Of a stretch of 64,000 nucleotides of DNA, positions 9,141 to 18,184 are shown one piece after another. The notes under the pieces were generated by a model. The model searched no databases. It saw only the letters and a list, made by a program, of their open reading frames with translations, and was not told the DNA's origin. The stretch's first letter is position 1. Each line of letters opens with the position of its first letter. A program made the position numbers and the translations under genes. Source of the stretch: Sciscionella marina DSM 45152 (lineage in GTDB: Bacteria > Actinomycetota > Actinomycetes > Mycobacteriales > Pseudonocardiaceae); NCBI RefSeq assembly GCF_000379465.1, contig NZ_KB905383.1, forward strand, positions 104,422 through 168,421, given 5' to 3'.

Positions 9141-9520
9141 TTCGATCCGCCTCACCGTTCGACTCAGCGCTTGTCAAGCAGTGTAAGCAAAGTACGCCGT
9201 TCGGGAAACGCTTGACACGACCGCTGATCTGCCCGGCCGAACTCCCGCCTACCGCTCACCGGTCCTGGCGGGCCGATGGGCGCTACTGCTTTCCACTTTC
9301 TATCTGCAACTCGCATTCTAGTTCTCACAGCGGCAAGCCGGACAGAGCGCGGGCCGAAAGAGGCGGAAAGGGTGACAAAACATGGCGTTTTGGTCTCGAC
9401 TCGGTCGTGATCGCGTCACCCCAGCGCAACGGTCCTGCTCCGAATGGCATGCTACTGACCGGTACGTAAGTAGCGGGTCCGGAAACGGCCGCCGGTTGGA
9501 AAGGTCACGGTGAACGGTTC
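9141..9520. other. Divergent intergenic region between XRE-TPR regulator and CPEC-type protein
   Basis: About 380 bp with no convincing gene. It holds two similar words, CGCTTGTCAAGC (9168-9179) and ACGCTTGACACG (9209-9220), spaced about 40 bp in front of the XRE gene; these could be an autoregulatory site, but this is only a suggestion. Around 9295-9335 the base composition drops (CTATCTGCAACTCGCATTCT), as expected for a promoter. An 85-codon open frame here has no family features and is not called. Confidence 0.4.
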
Positions 9521-9904
9521 GTGGACGAGATCCTCGAGCAGGTCCTGCGCAATGCCGTGTGGGAACGGCTGGACATGCTCACCGAACTTGCAGATGCCGA
9601 GGAGCAGGACCTGGTCACGGTCGCCCGCTCCGAACTGCCAAAGCTGACCGAGGACTGGCGTGAGCTGCTCGCCATGCACGAGCCGGACACCCAGGGCAAT
9701 TGCCCCGAGTGCTCGAGCAGGTGGCGGCAGCAGCGCTCACCGTGCCCGATCTGGCGTGCCGCGTACGACCACCTCGTCGGTGGGGCGCTCTCGGCGCGGC
9801 CACCTAAACCGTCGATGTCCCGCAGGCGCGCGGAGTCGACGGAGATCGCCGCCGAACGACAGGCGGCAGTCGGTATGCGCGCGACGGCTGGAGCCGCGTA
9901 CTGA
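9521..9904 (+). CDS. Conserved hypothetical protein with CPEC/CPIW zinc-knuckle-like motif
   Basis: A 127-residue soluble protein starting GTG at 9521. The middle (about residues 40-80) carries ELLAMHEPDTQGNCPECSSRW and then QQRSPCPIW, a Cys-Cys...Cys pattern common in a family of small actinobacterial proteins of unknown function. The N-terminal half is acidic and helical; the tail is Arg/Ala-rich and probably disordered. The function is not known. A perfect 15-bp terminator hairpin follows. Confidence 0.65.
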   Translation: MDEILEQVLRNAVWERLDMLTELADAEEQDLVTVARSELPKLTEDWRELLAMHEPDTQGNCPECSSRWRQQRSPCPIWRAAYDHLVGGALSARPPKPSMSRRRAESTEIAAERQAAVGMRATAGAAY

Positions 9905-9974
9905 CCCCACGAACCCCGCGGGCCGGTGCCGCTGCGCACCCCTCCCCCGACCGGTATCGGTCCGCGGCCCCAAC

Positions 9975-10010
9975 ATGGTGGCGCCGGCTCGCACCAGCCG
10001 GCGCCACCAT
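9975..10010 (+). terminator. Transcription terminator hairpin
   Basis: Perfect 15-bp inverted repeat: ATGGTGGCGCCGGCT, six-base loop CGCACC, then the exact complement, followed by TTCTAT. It is placed about 70 bp after the CPEC-type gene and about 180 bp before the osmolyte-uptake operon. Confidence 0.8.
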
Positions 10011-10188
10011 TTCTATGCGCTACGAGTCTCCAAGTCTGTTTGTCGACATGATCATCGGCGCAGGGTGACCGGCTCATGCGATTGTCGTAGCGAGTGGCGG
10101 CATTGGGCGGGATAGCGGCGATCGGTTGGGTATGGTGCGTTGCTCGAACAACTTTTACAGTTGGTAGAAGGGAAGCGAAGGCAACGAC

Positions 10189-10845
10189 GTGAACCAATTC
10201 TTCGAGTTCGTCGGACAGCGCTGGGGCTCCCTGCTTTTCGACCTCTACCAGCACGGCAGCCTTGTCCTGCAGTGCACCGTGCTCGCGGTCGTCATCGGTG
10301 TCGGTATCGGTATCGCGGTCTATTCGAGTCCCGGGGGCTCAGCGATCGCGACCGCGTTGACGAGCGCGATCCTGACGATTCCGTCCTTCGCGCTGTTCGG
10401 CCTGTTCATTCCGGTGCTCGGCCTCGGGGTGCAGCCTGCGGTGATCACGCTCACCCTCTATGCGCTGCTGCCCATCGTGCGCAACACGATCGTCGGGCTG
10501 GCGAACATCGATCCGGCCGTCACCGGGGCGGCGCGCGGGATCGGCATGCATCGGCTCGGTGTGCTCACCAGGATCGAGCTCCGCCTGGCCTGGCCGTCGA
10601 TCCTGGCGGGCACCAGGGTTTCGGTGCAGATGCTGATGGGGATCGCGGCCATCGCGGCGTTCGCCAAGGGGCCGGGGCTCGGCGGTTCGATCTTCTCCGG
10701 GCTCGCCGCGATCGGCAGCAAGACCGCGGTGGACCGGGCGTTGGCGGGCACGATCGGCATCGTGGTGCTCGCGCTCGTCGTGGACGGGCTGCTCGTGCTG
10801 CTCGGCAGGTTCACCACCTCGCCGGGGGTGCGCGCCCGGGCATGA
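10189..10845 (+). CDS. Glycine betaine/choline-type ABC transporter permease (OpuCB/ProW family)
   Basis: A 218-residue membrane protein with about five hydrophobic helices. It has the binding-protein-dependent permease EAA-like loop GAARGIGMHRLGVLTRIEL, which contacts the ATPase, and the typical LLPIVRNTIVGLANIDP motif of the OpuC/OsmU permeases. It is the first gene of a six-gene operon and overlaps the next gene by 4 bp (ATGA). With the second permease further down, it would form the heterodimeric channel of an osmoprotectant importer. Confidence 0.9.
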   Translation: MNQFFEFVGQRWGSLLFDLYQHGSLVLQCTVLAVVIGVGIGIAVYSSPGGSAIATALTSAILTIPSFALFGLFIPVLGLGVQPAVITLTLYALLPIVRNTIVGLANIDPAVTGAARGIGMHRLGVLTRIELRLAWPSILAGTRVSVQMLMGIAAIAAFAKGPGLGGSIFSGLAAIGSKTAVDRALAGTIGIVVLALVVDGLLVLLGRFTTSPGVRARA

Positions 10846-12473
10846 TGGGGACAAAGCGAAGGACACGCGGACGGACCGATTTCGTCGTGTTCGGCGTCGC
10901 GGGTGCGCTCGCCGTCGCGTTCGTGCTCTGGGGTGGGCTCGGCACGAACTCGCTGTCCACGGTGACCACGAAGATGCTCGGCTGGCTGGAGTCGAACTTC
11001 GGCTGGGCGTACGTGCTCGCCGCGAGCGGATTCGTGCTTTTCGTGCTGTGGCTGGCTTTCTCGCGCTACGGCAAGATCGTGCTCGGCAGGGACGAGGACA
11101 CACCGGAATTCAAGACGCTGCCGTGGATCGCGATGATGTTCGCGGCGGGCATGGGCATCGGCCTGATGTTCTACGGTGTCTCGGAGCCGCTGACCCATTA
11201 CACCGACCCGCCTCCGGGGACCGGTGCCACACTGGACACCTCGATGGCCACGACGATGTTCCACTGGGCGCTGCACCCCTGGGCCTTCTACGCGGTGGTC
11301 GGGCTCGCGATCGCCTACAGCACGTTTCGCCGGGGGCGCCCGCAGCTGGTCTCCTCGGCCTTCATTCCGCTGATCGGGGACCACGCGAAGGGCTGGATCG
11401 GCAGGCTGATCGACATCCTGGCGATCTTCGCGACATTGTTCGGTTCGGCGGCCTCGCTCGGCCTTTCCGCGCTGCAGATCGGTTCCGGGCTCAAGGCGGC
11501 CGGTTTCATGTCCTCGGTGAGCACGATCGTGCTCGTGGTCGTGATCGTGGTGCTGACCGCGGCGTTCATCTTCTCCGCGGTCTCCGGTATCGAGCGCGGG
11601 GTGCAGTGGCTCGCCGCCACGAACGGGATTCTCGGCGTCGCGGTCGCCCTTTTCGTGTTCATCGCCGGCCCGACGGTCTTCATTCTGAACCTGCTGCCGA
11701 CCACGCTCGGCGACTATCTCAAGGATCTGCCCGGAATGGCCGCGCGCACCGAGGCTTCCGGTGGCCTGGACATGGCCAGGTGGCTGTCCAAGAACACGAT
11801 GTTCTATTGGGCGTGGTGGATCTCCTGGACTCCGTTCGTCGGGATGTTCATCGCGCGTATTTCGCGTGGGCGCACCATTCGCCAGTTCGTCGGCGGGGTC
11901 ATCCTCGTGCCGAGCGTGATCTCCCTGGTGTGGTTCGCGATCTTCGGCGGAGCGGCGATCACCACGCAGCGCGGTGGCCTCGACCTCGCCGCGCGCTCCC
12001 AGGAGGGCCAGCTTTTCGGGTTGTTGCAACAGTATCCGGCGGTCACGTTCACCTCGCTCGTGGTGATGATCCTGGTCGGGGTCTTCTTCGTCTCCGGGGC
12101 GGACGCCGCCTCGATCGTGATGGGTTCGCTCTCCCAGCGCGGATCCACCGAGCCGAACAAAGCGGTGATCGCCTTCTGGGGGGCACTGACCGGTGCGGTC
12201 GCCGCGATCATGCTCATCATCGGCGGGGGCGGGGAATCGGCGCTGACCGGCTTGCAGAACCTGACGATCATCGTGGCCTCTCCGTTCGTGATCGTCATGG
12301 TGCTGCTGTGTATCGCACTGGTACGGGATTTACGAAGAGATCGGGTCGTGCTGCGGGACGACAAGGGAGCCGAGGTCATCGAGGCAGCGGTGGACCATGG
12401 AACCGAACGGTACGGCGAGGACTTCTACCTGACCGTCGATTCGCCGTCGAGGAAGAAGAGTAAACGATCATGA
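10842..12473 (+). CDS. BCCT-family betaine/carnitine/choline transporter
   Basis: A 543-residue carrier with about 12 membrane helices. The hallmark BCCT segments are present: IAMMFAAGMGIGLMFYGVSEPL in helix 3 (glycine stretch) and the Trp-rich MFYWAWWISWTPFVGMFIARISRGRTIR region in helix 8. The family imports trimethylammonium osmolytes with Na+ or H+. It starts at ATG 10842 (or 10845), overlapping the permease stop, and itself overlaps the ATPase gene by 4 bp, so a secondary carrier is embedded in an ABC-importer operon. The tail is short and charged, possibly osmosensory as in BetP. Confidence 0.95.
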   Translation: MMGTKRRTRGRTDFVVFGVAGALAVAFVLWGGLGTNSLSTVTTKMLGWLESNFGWAYVLAASGFVLFVLWLAFSRYGKIVLGRDEDTPEFKTLPWIAMMFAAGMGIGLMFYGVSEPLTHYTDPPPGTGATLDTSMATTMFHWALHPWAFYAVVGLAIAYSTFRRGRPQLVSSAFIPLIGDHAKGWIGRLIDILAIFATLFGSAASLGLSALQIGSGLKAAGFMSSVSTIVLVVVIVVLTAAFIFSAVSGIERGVQWLAATNGILGVAVALFVFIAGPTVFILNLLPTTLGDYLKDLPGMAARTEASGGLDMARWLSKNTMFYWAWWISWTPFVGMFIARISRGRTIRQFVGGVILVPSVISLVWFAIFGGAAITTQRGGLDLAARSQEGQLFGLLQQYPAVTFTSLVVMILVGVFFVSGADAASIVMGSLSQRGSTEPNKAVIAFWGALTGAVAAIMLIIGGGGESALTGLQNLTIIVASPFVIVMVLLCIALVRDLRRDRVVLRDDKGAEVIEAAVDHGTERYGEDFYLTVDSPSRKKSKRS

Positions 12474-13627
12474 CGAACACCGAGAACGCGCCGAGTGGCG
12501 CGGAAATCCGCCTCGAAGAGGTGACGAAGCGCTATTCCGGAACCGCGAGTCCGGCGGTCGCCTCGGTCACGATGACGATTCCCCCGGGAAAAACGGTGAT
12601 CTTCGTCGGACCGTCGGGCTGCGGCAAGACGACCACGATGAAGATGATCAACCGGCTCATCGAACCCACCTCGGGCCGGATCAGCATCGATGACCGCGAT
12701 GTGCTCGACATCGATCCGGACAAGCTGCGCCGCACCATCGGCTACGCCATCCAGCAGGCGGGGCTTTTCCCGCACATGACGGTGGCGCAGAACATCGGCA
12801 TGGTTCCCTCGCTGTTGCGCTGGAACAAGAAGAAGCTCGCCGAGCGGGTAGAGGAGATGCTCGATCTGGTCGGGCTGGATTCCGCGGTGTTCCACGACCG
12901 GTATCCGCGCCAGCTTTCCGGCGGCCAGCAGCAGCGGGTCGGTGTGGCGCGAGCGCTCGCCGCGGACCCGCCGGTATTGCTGATGGATGAACCGTTCGGC
13001 GCGGTCGATCCGATCACCAGGGGGAATCTGCAGGATGAGCTGATGCGGCTGCAGTCCGAGCTGCACAAGACGATCGTGTTCGTCACGCACGATTTCGACG
13101 AGGCGGTCAAGCTGGGCGACCGGATCGCGGTGCTCGGCGAGCAGTCGAAGATCCTGCAGTACGACACCCCGGAGGCGATCCTGCAGAATCCGGCCGATGA
13201 CACGGTCGCCGGATTCGTCGGCGCCGGTGCCTCGCTCAAACAGCTCACCCTGCTGCGGGTCCGGGATGTGGAGCTGAAGCAGGAGGCGATCACCGCGCGC
13301 CCGGACGAGACCGTCGAGGCGGTGCGCCGCCAGCTCGAGGAGCGGAACCGGCCGTTCGCCTTGGTGCTCGACGAGCGGGACCGGCCGGCCCGCTGGGTCC
13401 ACAAGCGACAGTTGGCGCAGGCGAGTTCCTTGCGCACCGCGGGAAAACCGATCGGGGACTTCGTCTCCACCCAGTCCACGCTGCAGGACGCGCTCGAGGC
13501 CTGCCTCGCCGAGGGCGGAGCGGCGGTGGTCACCAAGGAACGCGGCCGTTATGCCGGAACCATCGATATCGACACGGTGATGGCGACCGTGCAGCGGCTG
13601 CGCGATGAGGCCGGGGTGTCCGAATGA
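12470..13627 (+). CDS. Osmoprotectant ABC transporter ATP-binding protein (OpuCA/ProV family)
   Basis: A 385-residue ATPase. Walker A is GPSGCGKTT, the Q-loop lies in AIQQAGLFPHMTV, the signature is LSGGQQQRVGVARAL, Walker B is VLLMDEPFGAVDP, and the H-loop is VTHDFDEA. After residue about 245 comes a C-terminal region with CBS-like character (ARPDETVEAVRRQLE, then a TGTIDIDTVMATVQ-like end), which in OpuCA/OpuA senses ionic strength or nucleotides. Four-base ATGA overlaps at both ends show tight coupling with the carrier and permease genes. Confidence 0.93.
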   Translation: MTNTENAPSGAEIRLEEVTKRYSGTASPAVASVTMTIPPGKTVIFVGPSGCGKTTTMKMINRLIEPTSGRISIDDRDVLDIDPDKLRRTIGYAIQQAGLFPHMTVAQNIGMVPSLLRWNKKKLAERVEEMLDLVGLDSAVFHDRYPRQLSGGQQQRVGVARALAADPPVLLMDEPFGAVDPITRGNLQDELMRLQSELHKTIVFVTHDFDEAVKLGDRIAVLGEQSKILQYDTPEAILQNPADDTVAGFVGAGASLKQLTLLRVRDVELKQEAITARPDETVEAVRRQLEERNRPFALVLDERDRPARWVHKRQLAQASSLRTAGKPIGDFVSTQSTLQDALEACLAEGGAAVVTKERGRYAGTIDIDTVMATVQRLRDEAGVSE

Positions 13628-14388
13628 GTACCGCCACCGCCCAGCTCGGCGAGCGCCGCTCGGAACGGTTGCGCATCTGGGGCCAGCCGATCGCGGTCGT
13701 GCTGATCGTGGCGGCCGTGCTCATCTGGGCGTTCGCCAGCGAACTCGACGACATCGAGAAGCGCAATCTCAATGCCGCGGTGATTCTTTCCCTTACCTGG
13801 GAACACATCGTGCTCTCCATCGCGGTCGCGGCGATCGTGGTGTTCGTCGCCGTTCCGCTCGGGGTGCTGCTCACCCGCCGGTGGGCACGGTTCGCCGCCC
13901 CGTTCTTCCTGGCGATCGCGAACATCGGGCAGGCGGCGCCCTCGATCGGGGTGCTCGTGCTGTTCTTCCTCGCGCTCGGCGGGGTGGTCAACTTCTGGGT
14001 CGCCGTGGGGCCGATCGCGTTCTATGCGCTGCTTCCCGTACTGCGCAACACGATTCTCGGGGTGCGCAGCGTCGACTCGTCCTATGTCGAGGCGGGCACC
14101 GGTATCGGCATGTCGCGCTCCAAGGTGCTGTTCACCATCGAGCTTCCCCTTGCCGTGCCCTACATCCTCGCCGGTCTGCGCACCTCGCTGGTGCTCGCGG
14201 TCGGCACGGCGACCCTGGCCACGTTCGTCGGTGACGGTGGACTCGGGGAGCTGATCGTCACCGGCTACAAGCTCGCCCGTTACCCGGTGCTCGTGGTCGG
14301 GGCGGCGCTCGCGATGGCGCTGGCGCTGCTGGTCGACTGGCTCGGTGGCCTCGCGGAGCGCTGGATCGGTCCGAAGGGGTTGCGATGA
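13624..14388 (+). CDS. Osmoprotectant ABC transporter permease (OpuCD family)
   Basis: A 254-residue membrane protein with about six hydrophobic helices and a cytoplasmic N-terminus. The permease loop reads EAGTGIGMSRSKVLFTIELPLA, and the family motif LLPVLRNTILGVRSVD is present, very similar to that of the first permease in the operon. It ends with ATGA overlapping the binding-protein gene. It would pair with the first permease to form the translocation path. Confidence 0.92.
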   Translation: MSTATAQLGERRSERLRIWGQPIAVVLIVAAVLIWAFASELDDIEKRNLNAAVILSLTWEHIVLSIAVAAIVVFVAVPLGVLLTRRWARFAAPFFLAIANIGQAAPSIGVLVLFFLALGGVVNFWVAVGPIAFYALLPVLRNTILGVRSVDSSYVEAGTGIGMSRSKVLFTIELPLAVPYILAGLRTSLVLAVGTATLATFVGDGGLGELIVTGYKLARYPVLVVGAALAMALALLVDWLGGLAERWIGPKGLR

Positions 14389-15368
14389 AACGGTTTGTCT
14401 CGGTCCTGCTCGCCGCGCTGCTCGCGGGTTCGCTTTCCGCGTGCGGACTCTCCTCCGGCAACAGCGTGCCGTTCTCGGTCGGTCCCGGCTCGATCCGGAT
14501 GGATCCCAGTCTCAAGGATGTTCCGGTGACGGTGGGGTCGAAGGATTTCACCGAGCAGATCCTGTTGGCCTACATCACCGAGTACGCCCTGCAGGCCGCG
14601 GGTATGGATGTGAAGGACCTGTCGAACATCTCCGGTTCCAATTCCGGAAGGCAGGCCCTGCTGGACGGACAGATCGACGTGATGTGGGAATACACGGGCA
14701 CCGCGTGGATTTCCTACCTCAGTAAGACCGATCCCATTTCCGATCCGGACAAGATGTTCGCCGCGGTGCGCGATGTGGATGCGGGGAACGGGGTTTCCTG
14801 GGTGGACCGGGCACCGCTGAACAATGTGTACACGATGGCGCAGAGCCAGCAGGTGCGGAAGAAATACGGAGTGCGGACGCTGTCGGACCTGGCCGCGTTG
14901 TTCCGCAAGGATCCGTCCGCGGTGACGATCTGCATCGAGAGCGAGTTCGCCAGCCGTAATGACGGGTGGCCCTCGGTGGAGAAGAAATACGGTTTCAAAC
15001 TCCCGGATTCGAACATCCGCAAACTGGATACCGGCGCCATCTACCAGGCTACGGCGAACGCCCAGTCGTGCAATTTCGGTGAGATCTTCCAGACCGATGC
15101 CCGGCAGCGCTCGCTGAACCTGAGCACCCTCAAGGACGACAAGCACGCTTTCCCCGCCTACAACGGCGCGGTGACGTTACGGACCGAATTCCTCAAGCAG
15201 CATCCCGCGATCGAACGTGTGCTCGCGCCCGTCGCCGCGAAACTGACGAGCAATACGATGATCGAGCTTTCCACCCAGGTCGATGTGCGGGGCAGGGATT
15301 CGGCCGAGGTCGCGCGCGAATGGATGATCGCGCAGGGTTTTGTCTCGGATCCCGCGAAGTCCCGCTGA
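14385..15368 (+). CDS. Glycine betaine/choline-type ABC transporter binding lipoprotein, copy 1
   Basis: A 327-residue exported lipoprotein. The signal peptide ends with a lipobox LSAC at about residue 21, so Cys is the predicted lipidated residue. The type II binding-protein fold of the OpuCC/OsmX family is shown by VTVGSKDFTEQILLAYITEY and by MWEYTGTAW, whose aromatic residues contribute to the cage for quaternary ammonium groups. It starts inside the permease stop. The following gene is a paralogue with near-identical DNA blocks. Confidence 0.93.
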   Translation: MKRFVSVLLAALLAGSLSACGLSSGNSVPFSVGPGSIRMDPSLKDVPVTVGSKDFTEQILLAYITEYALQAAGMDVKDLSNISGSNSGRQALLDGQIDVMWEYTGTAWISYLSKTDPISDPDKMFAAVRDVDAGNGVSWVDRAPLNNVYTMAQSQQVRKKYGVRTLSDLAALFRKDPSAVTICIESEFASRNDGWPSVEKKYGFKLPDSNIRKLDTGAIYQATANAQSCNFGEIFQTDARQRSLNLSTLKDDKHAFPAYNGAVTLRTEFLKQHPAIERVLAPVAAKLTSNTMIELSTQVDVRGRDSAEVAREWMIAQGFVSDPAKSR

Positions 15369-15375
15369 TCGCGGC

Positions 15376-16335
15376 ATGCGCCGGTTCGCCGTCCTGAGCG
15401 CAGTGCTGTTGTTCCTCGTGTCCGGATGTGGGCTCTCGTCCGGCAGCACCGTGCCGTTCGCCGCGGCGCCCGGTTCGATCCGGCCGGTGCCCGCGCTGCG
15501 CGGGGTCCCGGTGACGGTGGGGTCGAAGGATTTCACCGAGCAGATCCTGTTGGCCTACATCACCGAGTACGCCCTGCAGGCTGCGGGGATGCAGGTGCAG
15601 GACCTGTCGAACATCTCCGGTTCGAACGCCGGGCGGCAGGCCCTGCTGGACGGCCAGATCGACCTGATGTGGGAGTACACCGGGACCGCGTGGATGTCGT
15701 ATCTGGGCAAGACCGACGCGATCTCGGACCCGGACCGGATGTTCGCCGCGGTGCGCGATGTGGATGCGGGGAACGGGGTTTCCTGGGTGGACCGGGCGCC
15801 GCTGAACAATGTGTACACGATGGCGCAGAGCCAGGACGTGCGCCGGAAGTACGGGGTTCGGTCGCTCTCGGATCTGGCCGCGCTGTTCCACAGGGATCCG
15901 TCCGCGGTGACGATCTGCATCGAGACCGAGTTCGCCAGCCGCAACGACGGCTGGGCGGCCGTGGAGAAGAAATACGGGTTCAAGCTCCCCGATTCGAACA
16001 TCCGGAAGCTGGACACGGGCGCTATCTACCCGGCGACGGCGAGCGGGCGCTCCTGTCACTTCGGCGAGATCACCGAGACCGATGCCCGCCAGCGTGCCCT
16101 GAAGCTCGACACCCTGACCGACGACGGCCATGCCTTTGCGGCATACAACGCGGCGGTGACTATGCGTACCCGGTTTGCACGGGCCTATCCGGGCATCGCG
16201 CGGGTGCTCCGGCCGGTGGCCGCGAAACTGACCAGTCAGACGATGCTCGACCTGTCCGCGGAGGTCGACGTGCGCGGCAGGGACTGGGCCGAGGTCGCGC
16301 GTGACTGGATGATCAAGCAGGGATTCGTGCGCTAG
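15376..16335 (+). CDS. Glycine betaine/choline-type ABC transporter binding lipoprotein, copy 2
   Basis: A 319-residue paralogue of the preceding gene, only 7 bp downstream. The lipobox is VSGC near residue 17. The same core motifs are kept (VTVGSKDFTEQ, MWEYTGTAW). At DNA level a 74-bp block (14523-14596 against 15508-15581) is identical, and a 97-bp block (14753-14849 against 15738-15834) differs at one base, while the signal peptides and C-termini have diverged more. This fits a tandem duplication with later gene conversion. The second copy may widen the substrate range of the same importer. Confidence 0.93.
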   Translation: MRRFAVLSAVLLFLVSGCGLSSGSTVPFAAAPGSIRPVPALRGVPVTVGSKDFTEQILLAYITEYALQAAGMQVQDLSNISGSNAGRQALLDGQIDLMWEYTGTAWMSYLGKTDAISDPDRMFAAVRDVDAGNGVSWVDRAPLNNVYTMAQSQDVRRKYGVRSLSDLAALFHRDPSAVTICIETEFASRNDGWAAVEKKYGFKLPDSNIRKLDTGAIYPATASGRSCHFGEITETDARQRALKLDTLTDDGHAFAAYNAAVTMRTRFARAYPGIARVLRPVAAKLTSQTMLDLSAEVDVRGRDWAEVARDWMIKQGFVR

Positions 16336-16341
16336 CTCCGC

Positions 16342-16518
16342 TCACTCTTCCTGCTCTTTTGATGACTCACGGTGATCATTTTTCTTGCTTTCCGACTTGG
16401 CGGTGTCCGCGTAGAGCTTCGCGCGCGCCTCGCCGTGCACCGATTCGATCGCCTGGTGAGCGGCTTCCGCCTGCTCAGCGAGCCATGTCTCGAAGTCGTC
16501 CTTTGTTTCGGTCATCAT
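16342..16518 (-). CDS. Small acidic hypothetical protein (58 aa)
   Basis: A short gene read on the minus strand from ATGATG at 16518 to TGA at 16342, with a clear GGGGAG ribosome-binding site 3 bases upstream. The product begins MMTETKDDFETWLAEQAEAA, continues as a charged helix containing ARAKLYADTAKSE, and ends in a very polar Lys/Glu/Ser tail. No membrane segment or cysteine is present. It converges on the osmolyte operon, 6 bp past its stop. Function unknown. Confidence 0.65.
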   Translation of the reverse strand: MMTETKDDFETWLAEQAEAAHQAIESVHGEARAKLYADTAKSESKKNDHRESSKEQEE

Positions 16519-16641
16519 GCTCTCCCCGACACCCTCCCGGTACCCGACTCAGTTACATCAACTGACGGTAACAGTGAACCCCCGGTCGACGCATCGGCAA
16601 CCGAAATGTCCAGTTAATGGGACGCTGCGAGCGGGGGAGCG

Positions 16642-16693
16642 GTGCTCGTGCGTGGTTGTGTTGGTTAGAACCAACACAACCACGCACGAGCAC
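16642..16693. repeat. Palindromic repeat A, copy 3 (longest perfect arms)
   Basis: Perfect 25-bp arms flank the centre AG; the arm is GTGCTC followed by GTGCGTGGTTGTGTTGGTT. The right flank CCGTTTGTCCTGGTCA ends at 16707-16709, which is the TGA stop (minus strand) of the gamma-glutamyltransferase remnant. This is the best reference copy for the family. Confidence 0.92.
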
Positions 16694-16706
16694 CCGTTTG
16701 TCCTGG

Positions 16707-18178
16707 TCAGTGGCCTGCGGCGTAGCCCTGATCGGTTCGCGGGTTGGCGCCCGCGCGAAGCAGGCCGGTTTCCGGGTCCCGGGCCACAGCACACATTCGG
16801 CCGAGTGACCAGGGTCCGGAGTCGTGAACCTTGTGCCCGATCTCACGCAGCCGCGCGAGGGTGTCCGCGCCGAGCCGGGATTCCGCGACGAGGGCACCCG
16901 GATCCAGGTGCGCGGGCTGAACGAGCTCGGGAAAGACAGGGAGTGCTAGGAGGGTGCGTCGATCGCGCTCTGCAGGTCGAGGCCGCCGTGGATGTGGGCA
17001 AGCCAGCCGAAGGCGAGGCGAGGTTCGCCCGCGCGCAGGGCGAGGCTCGGGGTGAGCGTGGTGCGCGGCCGTTTTGCCGGGTGAGGGAGTTGGGCTGCCC
17101 TGGCTCGAGCCAGAACATCCGGGCACGGGTGCCGAGGCAGAAGCCGAGCGATTCGAGGGCGGGCGAGGACTGCAGCCAGCCACGGGAGGGGTCGCCGAGA
17201 CGATGTTGCCGCGCGTGTCCACGACGTCTACGTGCACGGTGTCGCCCCGGGTGTTGCCGGTGCGCCCGATGGTGGGTTCGCCCGACCGACCCGAACGCGT
17301 CGAGCAGTTCGGGCACGGCGAGACCCGGTCCTCGCGGACGAACGCGGGCAGCCGTGGTTCGGCGCCACCGGGCGATCCCGGTCGCAGTTCGGCGTTCGCG
17401 GTGTCCGTGATGAGTGCCCGGCACGCGGCCAGGCATCCCGGATCGAGCAGTTCCTCGGCGCTGACCCGCGCGGAGTCGGCGAAGGTGAGCTTGGCGCACT
17501 CCGTGGCCACGTGCACCGTTCGTACGCTGGGGATTCCCTCGGTGTAGTCGAGTTCATCGCGGAATCCCTCGAGTAGGGCAAGCGTTTGCGCGAGGACCGG
17601 TCCTTGGCTCCACAGTCCGCATTTGGCCAGCATCCACTCGCTGAGGCGCACGGTGACCGGGTCTTCGGTGCTCGCCGCTCAGCGCGCCAGATCATTCCCG
17701 GTCAGCAGGTCGGCGTGCGCGACCCCGGACTCGTGTACCTCGGCCTCGTCGAGCAGGCGTTCCCAGGTGTCGGCGAGTACCGGATCGCGATGCATACCGT
17801 CGGCCGGTGTGCCGCGCGGGCACCAGAGGGCCGACGGCCGGGTAGTCGTTGCGGGCGTAACCGATGGCATAGCCGGGCACCTCGCGAAGCGTCTCGGTGC
17901 CGTAGTCGCGCAGCAGCCGCAGCCAGCCGTCCCACGCCCCGGGCACGGTCGCCGGAAGCAGTCCGCTGCCGGGCATGATGTCGAAGCCGAGCCCGCGCAT
18001 TGCTCGATGCTTGCGGCCTGCGGGTCGACGACCTGGAGCACGAACCCGGCAGCGACCGGCGGCATCGAAGGCGTTGCCCCTGGGTCTCCAGCACTGCCAT
18101 CCCGGCAGCCGTTCCCAGCCAGTGAGTGGAGGAGACCATTCCATGGGTACCGCGCAACTCGGGCCGGGTTGTCCACAC
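16707..18178 (-). pseudogene. Decayed gamma-glutamyltransferase
   Basis: Fragments of one gamma-glutamyltransferase are spread over all three minus-strand frames in the correct order. They are RGTHGMVSSTHWLGTAAGMA, NAFDAA and AAGFVLQVVDPQA at the N-terminus; then GLGFDIMPGSGLLPATVPGA; then NPVLADTWERLL-like and KCGLWSQGPVLAQTLALLEG pieces; then the nucleophile region RGDTVHVDVVDTRGN; and finally HKVHDSGPWSLGRMC. At least four frameshifts are needed to join them, and about 40 codons are missing after VVDPQA. The active enzyme would cleave gamma-glutamyl bonds of glutathione-like compounds. The gene lies 7 bp after the UDP-sugar dehydrogenase and ends in repeat A. Confidence 0.88.
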
Positions 18179-18184
18179 GTGGCC

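Noticed and set aside
9212..9469. 85-codon plus-strand frame in the XRE upstream region
   Set aside because: No ribosome-binding site, no family motif, poor codon usage; the region fits a promoter better.
10458..12029. A 523-codon minus-strand frame across the BCCT gene
   Set aside because: Its product is rich in Arg/His/Glu with no recognisable fold, as usual for the antisense frame of a GC-rich membrane-protein gene.
10189..16335. Choline oxidation (betA/betB) genes as part of the osmolyte operon
   Set aside because: No dehydrogenase gene for choline or betaine aldehyde is present in or next to the operon; it contains uptake functions only.
16642..16693. Repeat A as a CRISPR repeat
   Set aside because: Copies are kilobases apart with genes between them, not a regular array; no cas gene is present. 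The RecB-like nuclease at 430-2025 is of the TM0106 type, not adjacent to any array.
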